From: a virus
Virus record (IMG/VR): IMGVR_UViG_3300008108_000057
Location: 57,540 to 121,539 of that record
Length of the DNA: 64,000 bases
Strand: one strand, 5' to 3'
In this document: positions 57,387 to 64,000 of the stretch, one piece after another
How positions within the stretch are numbered: position 1 is the stretch's first letter
Layout of the letters: each line of letters starts with the position of its first letter
Program-made: the position numbers and the translations under genes
The notes under the pieces: generated by a model
Told to the model about the DNA's origin: nothing
Database searches by the model: none
Seen by the model: the letters and a program-made list of their open reading frames with translations, nothing else

Positions 57387-58080
57387 TGTTCCTTTAGGCG
57401 CATTTGGTGGCCCTCTCAGAAATGGTGATATTGTTGCTGTAGCAAATGTCGTTGAATATCTTAGAAAAGTAGAAGATAAAAATATAAAATTCCATCTTTT
57501 ACCTAACTCTGTGTCATCAGCAGATTACTGTCAGAAATTTTTAAAGTTTATGTTAGAGAATACAGATTATTTCTCTGATAACGCAGGTGAAAAAGAACTT
57601 TCATGGAAAAATATTAATCTTTGGGATTTTAGAGGATTATCTGGTGATTTAGTGAGAATCCCAAATAATAAAAAGCAAGAAAAGAAGATAGTTATCTGTC
57701 CTTTATTTAATGCCCAATACAACACATACAGAAATTGGCCAAAACATATTTTTGAAAAAATGCTTGAGAGATTTAAGAGCGAAGCATATTCGGATTATAG
57801 AAAAATCATTTGTACAGAAGAAACTATAGGCCACATTGATGGGTGGGAAGAATCTACAGATTTTCTAGAAAATTTAGATCACATAATGACAAGTGAAATA
57901 TTCTTTGGGGGTGATACTGGAACTAGTCACTTTGTTGGTGCATTAGAAAGTGGACCAGGTGAAATATTATATTTCTATTCTGGTCATGGTCTTATTCACA
58001 CAACTCCTTTCTACTCTACCTTAGGAAAAGGAAGAGTCATTCAGTACTGGCATAACTTTGAACAAGCAACTTGGAGTTAA
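57376..58080 (+). CDS. GT9/heptosyltransferase-like protein (second of two)
   Basis: 234 residues. LGAFGGPLRNGDIVAVANVVEYL is the N-terminal half pattern, VICPLFNAQYNTYRNWPKHIFEKML resembles the GT-B C-terminal half start, and FFGGDTGTSHFVGAL corresponds to the G-x-D-S-G-x-x-H acceptor motif of heptosyltransferases. It probably adds a sugar to a lipopolysaccharide-like acceptor. Confidence 0.72.
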   Translation: MIINVPLGAFGGPLRNGDIVAVANVVEYLRKVEDKNIKFHLLPNSVSSADYCQKFLKFMLENTDYFSDNAGEKELSWKNINLWDFRGLSGDLVRIPNNKKQEKKIVICPLFNAQYNTYRNWPKHIFEKMLERFKSEAYSDYRKIICTEETIGHIDGWEESTDFLENLDHIMTSEIFFGGDTGTSHFVGALESGPGEILYFYSGHGLIHTTPFYSTLGKGRVIQYWHNFEQATWS

Positions 58081-58081
58081 T

Positions 58082-58789
58082 ATGAGAATTAAATTATTCA
58101 GTCACATGGTTGACATTGGTTGTGGAAAAGATATTACAGTAGAACAAACAGAGCTACTAGAAAAAACAGGTTTGCTTGATGCTGTTGAACACGCATATTT
58201 CTTTGCACACTTTGATAGAGATAACTATTCCTGGTTAGAAGAAAGATGGAAAGACAGAAAGAACGTTGATATTCTACATTATAATCAAGATTATCAGCCT
58301 TGGTATGAGGCAACTTCAGTAAACTATTTGCAAGAATATTGTCATGAAAACGATGAAGAATTTTATGTTTGCTTCATGACACACAAAGGAGCAAGTCATG
58401 GTCCTGGTGGTCATCAAAACTGGCGAAGATATATGCAATACTGGAATATAGAGAAATGGAAAGACTGTGTTGCAAAGCTTGATGAAGGTTATGACATGTG
58501 TGGTGCTGCATTTTTAAATAACCCGCCACATCCTTTTTATGCGGGTAACTTTTTCTGGGCAAAAGCATCATATCTAAGGAAGTGTCGTAGACTAAAAACT
58601 CCACCAGAAAATATGTTCAAGCCACAATTTGAAGAACAACCACACCATCGTTTTGATCTTGAATGTTGGCATGGTAGTGGTGCACCTAATGCATATGATA
58701 TGCATCCTGGGGAAACAAATCGATGGTATTTACCTCCAGAAACATACCGAGATGATATGGAAGAAACCTTTACTTACAGAACAGTATGA
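58082..58789 (+). CDS. Glycosyltransferase-like protein with YAGNFFWAKASYL motif
   Basis: 235 residues from ATG at 58082 (1 nt after the preceding stop). PFYAGNFFWAKASYLRKC is a block I associate with a family of bacterial and phage sugar transferases, and FYVCFMTHKGASH is a nearby strand. The C-terminus is His/Trp-rich (CWHGSGAPNAYDMHPGETNRWY). Substrate unknown. It overlaps the next gene by 4 nt. Confidence 0.68.
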   Translation: MRIKLFSHMVDIGCGKDITVEQTELLEKTGLLDAVEHAYFFAHFDRDNYSWLEERWKDRKNVDILHYNQDYQPWYEATSVNYLQEYCHENDEEFYVCFMTHKGASHGPGGHQNWRRYMQYWNIEKWKDCVAKLDEGYDMCGAAFLNNPPHPFYAGNFFWAKASYLRKCRRLKTPPENMFKPQFEEQPHHRFDLECWHGSGAPNAYDMHPGETNRWYLPPETYRDDMEETFTYRTV

Positions 58790-59427
58790 ACGATACGGCA
58801 ATCATAGTTACCTCTTATTGTGGAGGTAATTTTCAAGAAGAAAAAAGAAAAATGACTAAGACAATCTGTAAAATGTTGTCTGAAAAAGGTCATTATGTTA
58901 TTCTTACTACACACTCACCTGTAGACGTTGATACACAAAATTATTGTGATGTATTTGTTTATGATAAAGACAATAGATTTTCTTTTGATGACGTTCCACA
59001 AAGAACGACAAATCATGGTGTCGCAGAGTTGACACTTATGAGAAATGCAGTAAAATTAATACCTGAAAATTTCAAATATCTACTGAAGATGGCATATGAT
59101 AATAAGCCAGATTTAGATTATCATGATATCATACAGAAGTGTAAAGAAACTAATAAGAAAGCGGTCACAGCAAAATGGGGTAACGATATTACGTTAGGAA
59201 CTCAGATGTATTTTTCTGAGATTGCATTCTTTAGAGAAACATTATCAATGAATGAATTATGGCGATGCGAAAAAGACTTAGAATATGTTTGGTATGATTC
59301 TGTAAAAGATAAAAACTTATTAGATCAAGTGCATGTACTAGACCTATACAGAAACTTCTTTGGCCATGATGTTCTTCAATATGCTCATGCAGCAGGAACT
59401 TTTGTAGATCACTATCCATATGATTAG
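58786..59427 (+). CDS. Glycosyltransferase-like hypothetical protein
   Basis: 213 residues. AIIVTSYCGG starts a Rossmann-like strand and LLKMAYDNKPDLD may hold a divergent metal site. ITLGTQMYFSEIAFFRETL is typical of the middle of transferases in this cassette. Identity is inferred from context and pattern. Confidence 0.6.
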   Translation: MNDTAIIVTSYCGGNFQEEKRKMTKTICKMLSEKGHYVILTTHSPVDVDTQNYCDVFVYDKDNRFSFDDVPQRTTNHGVAELTLMRNAVKLIPENFKYLLKMAYDNKPDLDYHDIIQKCKETNKKAVTAKWGNDITLGTQMYFSEIAFFRETLSMNELWRCEKDLEYVWYDSVKDKNLLDQVHVLDLYRNFFGHDVLQYAHAAGTFVDHYPYD

Positions 59428-60091
59428 TTTAACTTGTATTGATGCCTTAGATTACGAACCAACAATTCGTGCAATACGAAGCACGATCAAGTGTATTCCT
59501 ATAAGCAGAGTATATTGGTTTAGTGATGTTAATCTAATCTCGGATGAGTTTCCTGTAACTTGGATAAAAATAAACAAATTCAAACGATATACTGATGAAT
59601 ATAATTTTATAACCTTGAAATTAGTACCTCATGTTGTTACTGAACCATACAACATAATAATTCATGCTGATGGATTTGCTGTAAATCGGAGTGCATGGGA
59701 TGAACAATTCTTAAATTATGATTATATTGGCGCCAGATGGAATAATGGCATGGTAGGTAATGGTGGATTCTGTCTGAGAAGTAGAAAACTATACGATGCT
59801 TTACTGAATCTAGATGTTAAGTACAAAACATCAGATTATTCACAAGAAGTAATAGATAATTCGGAGCACTATGTGTTTGATGCATATGGTGATAAAGTGA
59901 TTCCTGAAGATAATATTATCTGCAAGATACATAGAAAAGAACTTGAAGAAAATTATGGTATTAAATTTGCTGAAGGTGACATTGTAGACAAATTTAGCAT
60001 AGAACATAATACGTCATCTTCTTGGTTAGGTAGAAGTTTAGGATTTCATGGTAAACATGGAATAGCAAAACATTATGGAGTTGAGTTATGA
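59420..60091 (+). CDS. DUF5672-type glycosyltransferase-like protein
   Basis: 223 residues. FLNYDYIGARWNN, MVGNGGFCLRSRKLYDALL and VIPEDNIICKIHRKEL are the blocks of the DUF5672 family, which has a GT-A-like fold and is usually found among surface-sugar genes. HADGFAVN contains the D-x-x pattern. It overlaps the previous gene by 8 nt. Confidence 0.8.
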   Translation: MISLTCIDALDYEPTIRAIRSTIKCIPISRVYWFSDVNLISDEFPVTWIKINKFKRYTDEYNFITLKLVPHVVTEPYNIIIHADGFAVNRSAWDEQFLNYDYIGARWNNGMVGNGGFCLRSRKLYDALLNLDVKYKTSDYSQEVIDNSEHYVFDAYGDKVIPEDNIICKIHRKELEENYGIKFAEGDIVDKFSIEHNTSSSWLGRSLGFHGKHGIAKHYGVEL

Positions 60092-60105
60092 TATGGAGAA
60101 ATTAA

Positions 60106-61386
60106 ATGACACCAAATGAAATGATTGAAGCACTATCAAAATCAGTGCAACCAAAGTATGTGAAAAATTATGATAATTATCAAGAAGGCCAGTTTGTGCA
60201 GTATTCTGGTCAACTTTGGGATCATAACGAAATACGAGTAGCACTAGACGCACTTCTAAATGGTGCATGGATTGTTTCTGGAGAAAAAGTATCTGAATTT
60301 CAAGATGCTTTTAGTAAAAGATTCAATGTCAAATATTCCCATATGGTGAACTCAGGTAGTTCAGCAAATCTTGTGATGGTGACTGCTGCTAAAAAATATT
60401 ACAAGTGGCAAGACGGCGATGAGATTATTGTTTCTCCTGTCGGGTTCCCAACAACTATTGCACCTATTATTCAAAATGGAATGAAACCAGTTTTCATTGA
60501 CATTGAACTTGAAACATTAAATTTTGATGTTAGTAAAATTGAAGAAAAGATCAATTCAAAAACAAGAGCAATTTTTGTATCTCCTGTTTTGGGTAATCCT
60601 CCAAACATGGATGTGATTGTTGACATATGCAATAAACATGGTCTTACTTTACTTGGTGATAACTGTGATTCGCTAGGCTCACTTTGGAATGGAAGATTAA
60701 TTACAGACTACTATGATACATGGACAACATCATTCTATCCTGCTCACCATATTAGCACAGGTGAAGGTGGTATGGTATGTTCAGATAACGAAGATTTCAT
60801 CAAAGAAGCAAGAAGCATTTCATGGTGGGGTAGAGATTGCTACTGTGTAGGATCAAACAATCTATTAGAATGTGGCACTTGTGGTAAACGATTTGACAAT
60901 TGGCTTGAGAATTACGATGGTATTATTGATCACAAATATCTGTTTACAAACATCGGATATAATCTAAAACCTCTTGATCTTCAAGGTGCTATTGGTCTTG
61001 AGCAATTGAAAAAGTTTGATATGCTTGAAAGTAAACGCAGAGAATATAAAGAAACTATTCAAAAATACATTGAAGATAATATCCCTGGTGCAAGAGTTAT
61101 TAATGCTACAGAAAACTCAGATCCTTCTTGGTTTGGTGTTCCCATCTATTGCGAATCACAAGAGATGAAAGAGTTGCTAGTATCTCATTTTGAATCCAAT
61201 AAAGTTCAAACTAGAAACTACTTTAGCGGGAATATTCTTTTACATCCAGGATACAAACATCTAGATGATTATAAGAATTATCCCAATTCGAATCTAGCTT
61301 TAAGTAATGTATTCTTTATCGGTTGCTCTCCTCTATACAACGAAAAGATTTTGAACTATATTGAGAAGGTATGTCAAAAATGGTAA
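60106..61386 (+). CDS. rfbH: RfbH-type CDP-4-dehydro-6-deoxyglucose 3-dehydrase
   Basis: 426 residues. It is of the DegT/DnrJ aminotransferase fold, but FYPAHHISTGEGG has His (His214/215) where ordinary aminotransferases have the PLP-binding Lys, the mark of the RfbH/E1 dehydrase. The cysteines C187, C245, C247 and C256 (WWGRDCYC, then ECGTC) sit with spacing close to the C-x57-C-x1-C-x7-C iron-sulphur motif I recall for E1. It would remove the C3 hydroxyl of a CDP-sugar on the way to 3,6-dideoxyhexoses. Partner reductase E3 is not seen in the window. Two SDR genes in the cassette could finish the sugar. Confidence 0.9.
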   Translation: MTPNEMIEALSKSVQPKYVKNYDNYQEGQFVQYSGQLWDHNEIRVALDALLNGAWIVSGEKVSEFQDAFSKRFNVKYSHMVNSGSSANLVMVTAAKKYYKWQDGDEIIVSPVGFPTTIAPIIQNGMKPVFIDIELETLNFDVSKIEEKINSKTRAIFVSPVLGNPPNMDVIVDICNKHGLTLLGDNCDSLGSLWNGRLITDYYDTWTTSFYPAHHISTGEGGMVCSDNEDFIKEARSISWWGRDCYCVGSNNLLECGTCGKRFDNWLENYDGIIDHKYLFTNIGYNLKPLDLQGAIGLEQLKKFDMLESKRREYKETIQKYIEDNIPGARVINATENSDPSWFGVPIYCESQEMKELLVSHFESNKVQTRNYFSGNILLHPGYKHLDDYKNYPNSNLALSNVFFIGCSPLYNEKILNYIEKVCQKW

Positions 61387-62189
61387 ACGTTCTTGGTGCT
61401 GGATTTGTTGGTGGTAGATATGCTGAACTAACTAAAAATGTAATTGTCAATGATAGAAATGATTATGAAGTGAAATCAAATGAAGTTCTTTATTTCATCT
61501 CTACAATTGACAATTATAATGTATTCACAAATCCATATATTGACATTGAAACAAATCTAACAACATTGATAAAGACTTTAGAATCATGTAAAGACAAAGA
61601 TGTTACTTTCAATTTCATTAGTTCTTGGTTTGTATATGGAAATGTAGATTTGCCGGCAAAAGAATCTGCTTATTGTGATCCGAAAGGATTCTACAGCATA
61701 ACCAAACGAACAGCAGAGCAACTTCTCATTTCATATTGTGAAACGTTCAACATTAAGTACAGGATTCTCAGACTAGCAAACGTTTTAGGAGAATCTGACC
61801 ACAAGGTATCTAAAAAGAAGAATGCTCTGCAATACATGATCAATGAACTGAAAGCAGGAAACACAGTTTCGTTGTATGATGGTGGTGAAGCATATAGAGA
61901 CTATATCTATGTTGACGATGCGGTTCGTGCTATTAATCTAGTATTGCAAAAAGGAAAAGTCAACGAAATCTATAATATTGGTAATGGCGTTCCAGTCAGG
62001 CTGGTAGATGCTATTAACTATGCTGCCACAAAGTTGAGTTCATCATCTAATGTGGAAACTATTGAAACCGCAGCATTTCATAAGGTGGTACAAACCACAA
62101 ACATGGTCCTTGATATTACCAAAATTAAGAGTCTGGGCTATGTACAAACTAAGTCAGTTTATGATATTATGGACAAATTAATCGTATAA
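61371..62189 (+). CDS. NAD-dependent epimerase/dehydratase (SDR)
   Basis: 272 residues. VNVLGAGFVGGRYAEL is a clean Rossmann loop, FYSITKRTAEQLL the YxxxK catalytic segment, RDYIYVDDAVRAINLVL the typical sugar-epimerase block and IYNIGNGVPVRLVD the C-terminal motif. ATG at 61371 is favoured, though 61380 is also possible. It overlaps rfbH by 16 nt and is likely to act on its product, for instance as a 4-reductase or epimerase. Confidence 0.88.
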   Translation: MSKMVNVLGAGFVGGRYAELTKNVIVNDRNDYEVKSNEVLYFISTIDNYNVFTNPYIDIETNLTTLIKTLESCKDKDVTFNFISSWFVYGNVDLPAKESAYCDPKGFYSITKRTAEQLLISYCETFNIKYRILRLANVLGESDHKVSKKKNALQYMINELKAGNTVSLYDGGEAYRDYIYVDDAVRAINLVLQKGKVNEIYNIGNGVPVRLVDAINYAATKLSSSSNVETIETAAFHKVVQTTNMVLDITKIKSLGYVQTKSVYDIMDKLIV

Positions 62190-62192
62190 ATA
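62185..62192 (+). promoter_or_regulatory. Late promoter TATAAATA before the 62233 gene
   Basis: An exact consensus just past the epimerase stop, 41 bp before the next start. Confidence 0.7.
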
Positions 62193-62232
62193 CTCAATAG
62201 GTAATCACAGGGTATTGCCATTTGAGGAATCA

Positions 62233-63408
62233 ATGCAAAAATTCAAGACTTTTCTAAAAGAAGAAACTACAGAACCGGAAGGCGAAAAACTCAAGCACAT
62301 TGAGCATCTAGAGGACCATCCTATCAACGATGGAGCCAAAGGCTTTGAACATGCCGTTGGTGCTCTAGATCAAGCCCACAATCATATTATTGCTGGTGCC
62401 CACGATTCAACATTGACCATGAAGCATGATGGTTCACCATCTATTGTATATGGTCATCATCCAGAAACTGGCAAGTTTTTCGTTGCTTCTAAGTCTGCAT
62501 TTAACAAAAACCCAAAGATTAATTATACAGAAAAAGACATTCAACAGAATCATGGTCACGCACCAGGTCTAGTTGAAAAACTCAAATCTGCATTGCAGCA
62601 CTTACCAAAGATAACACCAAAACAAGGTGTTTATCAAGGTGATGTTTTATTCTCAGATAAAGACAAGAAAAAGGAAGGAGACAAATACGCCTTCACACCA
62701 AATGTCATCAAATATTCTGCGAAAAAAGGCACACCAGAACACGACAAAATAAAAAAAGCAAAATTTGGTATATACAATCATACTGAATATGTCGGTCCCA
62801 CAGCAAAGGCTATGACTGCAAACTATAGTCCAGACCTATCTAATTTCACAGAGCATCCTGATGTTTATCATAGACTTCCTGGTCATGATACGTCAAAAGT
62901 TGTAATGACTAAGACTGCTCACGGTGAATATGCAAAGCATGTTGCTGCCGCACAAAAAGTACACGACAAAAATCCTCATATGTACCACTCTATTGATCCA
63001 GTTAGAGAGCATATGAAAACATATATAAATTCAACGGTTGATACACAAGAGAAGCCAACAGTTGCAGGTCTACAGAAGCACATAGAAAACAAACTGACAA
63101 AAGAAATAGATAAGAAAAAAACTGATGCTGGTAAGAAGAAGTATCAAGATCAATTATCCGACTTGATTCAGCATACAAACGTGCATAAGAAAAACCTTGA
63201 AGATGTTTTTGCTGTACATCATCACCTACAGAATGCAAAGAATGTTTTAGTTCATACACTGGCACAACATACTGGTGGATTAGAACATGAAATCAAAGGA
63301 CAGTCAGTAAAACCAGAAGGCTTCGTCGTAAATCACGAAGGTACAGTTTCTAAACTAAACGACAGGAACGAATTCAATAGATTGAATCGTCTAGCAAGAG
63401 CAAAATGA
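62233..63408 (+). CDS. Ligase-fold nucleotidyltransferase-like protein with capsid-targeting-like leader
   Basis: 391 residues from ATG at 62233 (GAGGAA 4 nt upstream); an upstream TTG at 62215 is less likely. MKHDGSPSIVYG holds the K-x-D-G motif I of RNA/DNA ligases (Lys64), YQGDVLF fits motif III, PEGFVV motif IV, and SKLND motif V. The N-terminus MQKFKTFLKEE matches the leaders at 8069, 8713 and 63405. It probably forms a covalent nucleotidyl-lysine and may be carried in the virion. The substrate, RNA or DNA, is unknown. Confidence 0.78.
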   Translation: MQKFKTFLKEETTEPEGEKLKHIEHLEDHPINDGAKGFEHAVGALDQAHNHIIAGAHDSTLTMKHDGSPSIVYGHHPETGKFFVASKSAFNKNPKINYTEKDIQQNHGHAPGLVEKLKSALQHLPKITPKQGVYQGDVLFSDKDKKKEGDKYAFTPNVIKYSAKKGTPEHDKIKKAKFGIYNHTEYVGPTAKAMTANYSPDLSNFTEHPDVYHRLPGHDTSKVVMTKTAHGEYAKHVAAAQKVHDKNPHMYHSIDPVREHMKTYINSTVDTQEKPTVAGLQKHIENKLTKEIDKKKTDAGKKKYQDQLSDLIQHTNVHKKNLEDVFAVHHHLQNAKNVLVHTLAQHTGGLEHEIKGQSVKPEGFVVNHEGTVSKLNDRNEFNRLNRLARAK

Positions 63409-64000
63409 AAAGATTCTCACAACTAGTAGAAGAACAACAAAAAAAACTTACGATGTTGTTTGGTCGTATGAATCCTCCAACAAAAGGTCATGAGGAGAAT
63501 GTTGAGGGTCTAAAGAAAACAGCAGAGAAAGAGAATTCAGACCATTTGGTCATTGCATCTCACTCACAGGATGCTAAGAAGAATCCTCTATCTCCAGATA
63601 CCAAACTGAAGCATCTTAAAAGAGCATTCCCTGGTACAAATATTATAACATCAAGTAAAGAGAAGCCTACAATTATGCATCATGCTGCTGATGCTCATGC
63701 TAAAGGTTATACTCATCTTCATGTTATTGCGGGTGCAGATAGAGTGGATGAATACAAAAGACTACTTCATCATTATAATGGTAAGACTCATGATGATGCG
63801 GGTAGACCATATAAACACGGGTCTTTCAATTTCAAAAAGATAACGGTATCATCGTCAGGTGAAAGAACGAAAGGTGTTTCTGGAACTGATATGCGTAATC
63901 ATGCACAGAACAATGATTACAAATCATTCAAGAGTAATCTTTCTTCACACATGCAACAAAATGATAAACATGCTAAAGAACTATTCAATGATGTTCGTAA
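63405..64000 (+). CDS. NMN-adenylyltransferase-like nucleotidyltransferase (cut by window edge)
   Basis: At least 198 residues; the end lies outside the window. LFGRMNPPTKGHEEN is the cytidylyltransferase-fold start (the T-x-G-H form) and GVSGTDMRNH the I-S-x-T-x-x-R end motif, both needed for nucleotide transfer. The N-terminus MKRFSQLVEEQ again resembles the capsid-targeting leader. It overlaps the ligase-like gene by 4 nt. It could make NAD or another dinucleotide for use early in infection. Confidence 0.78.
   Translation, partial: MKRFSQLVEEQQKKLTMLFGRMNPPTKGHEENVEGLKKTAEKENSDHLVIASHSQDAKKNPLSPDTKLKHLKRAFPGTNIITSSKEKPTIMHHAADAHAKGYTHLHVIAGADRVDEYKRLLHHYNGKTHDDAGRPYKHGSFNFKKITVSSSGERTKGVSGTDMRNHAQNNDYKSFKSNLSSHMQQNDKHAKELFNDVR

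Noticed and set aside
60106-61386. Ordinary DegT/DnrJ sugar aminotransferase
   Set aside because: The PLP lysine is replaced by His and iron-sulphur cysteines are present, which favours RfbH.

Overview
The window is a contiguous piece of a T4-superfamily myovirus genome. It is low in GC and almost entirely coded on the + strand. The core genes are homologues of T4 genes in the order familiar from marine T4-like phages (cyanophage and pelagiphage type): 13-14-15-16-17-18-19-20-67-68-21-22-23, then uvsY-uvsW-55-47-46, 45-44-62-regA, and 43-uvsX-41. No photosynthesis genes are visible. The dideoxy-sugar and glycosyltransferase genes suggest interaction with the surface polysaccharide of a Gram-negative host. 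The host itself cannot be named from the sequence. Both ends of the window cut genes.

Layout. 1-4.9 kb: a repeat-built tail fibre gene with a C-terminal S74 chaperone domain, broken by a frameshift near 770, followed by a glycine-rich adhesin-like protein. 5-20 kb: neck, terminase, sheath, tube, portal, prohead core, protease, scaffold and major capsid genes. Two small genes between terminase subunits 16 and 17 carry short N-termini that look like capsid-targeting leaders. 20-34 kb: recombination, late sigma factor, deformylase, a 2OG oxygenase coupled to a DNA methyltransferase, sliding clamp and clamp loader (with an inserted HNH-like gene between 44 and 62), RegA and a small heat-shock protein. 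34-43.8 kb: an array of 25 tRNA genes, all with encoded CCA, covering 19 amino acids (Phe is not seen). The array is interleaved with accessory genes: a TauD-type dioxygenase fused to an acyl carrier protein, an S11 peptidase, a prolyl-hydroxylase-like oxygenase, a GroES-like protein, very small ORFs that end inside tRNA genes, and two candidate structured RNAs. 43.4-45.2 kb: a short minus-strand island. 45.2-53.5 kb: DNA polymerase, a membrane coiled-coil protein, UvsX, the gp41 helicase and small conserved genes. 53.5-62.2 kb: an eleven-gene glycan cassette with glycosyltransferases, two SDR epimerases and an RfbH-type 3-dehydrase. 62.2-64 kb: a ligase-fold nucleotidyltransferase and an NMN-adenylyltransferase-like protein, both with the leader-like N-terminus.

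Regulation. Nine strong sigma70-like promoters (TTGACA or near, 17-18 bp spacer, TATAAT or near) precede replication, regulatory and tRNA genes. TATAAATA or CATAAATA late-promoter octamers precede virion and several accessory genes, consistent with the encoded gp55. Rho-independent terminators follow gene 23, the winged-helix gene, a short independent transcript before the tRNA array, and a structured RNA inside that array.

The most unusual items are the dioxygenase-ACP fusion, the phage RfbH with its sugar cassette, the structured RNA at about 37.3-37.5 kb, the ORFs that take their stop codon from tRNA positions 8-10, and the leader-bearing enzymes that may be packaged in the capsid.
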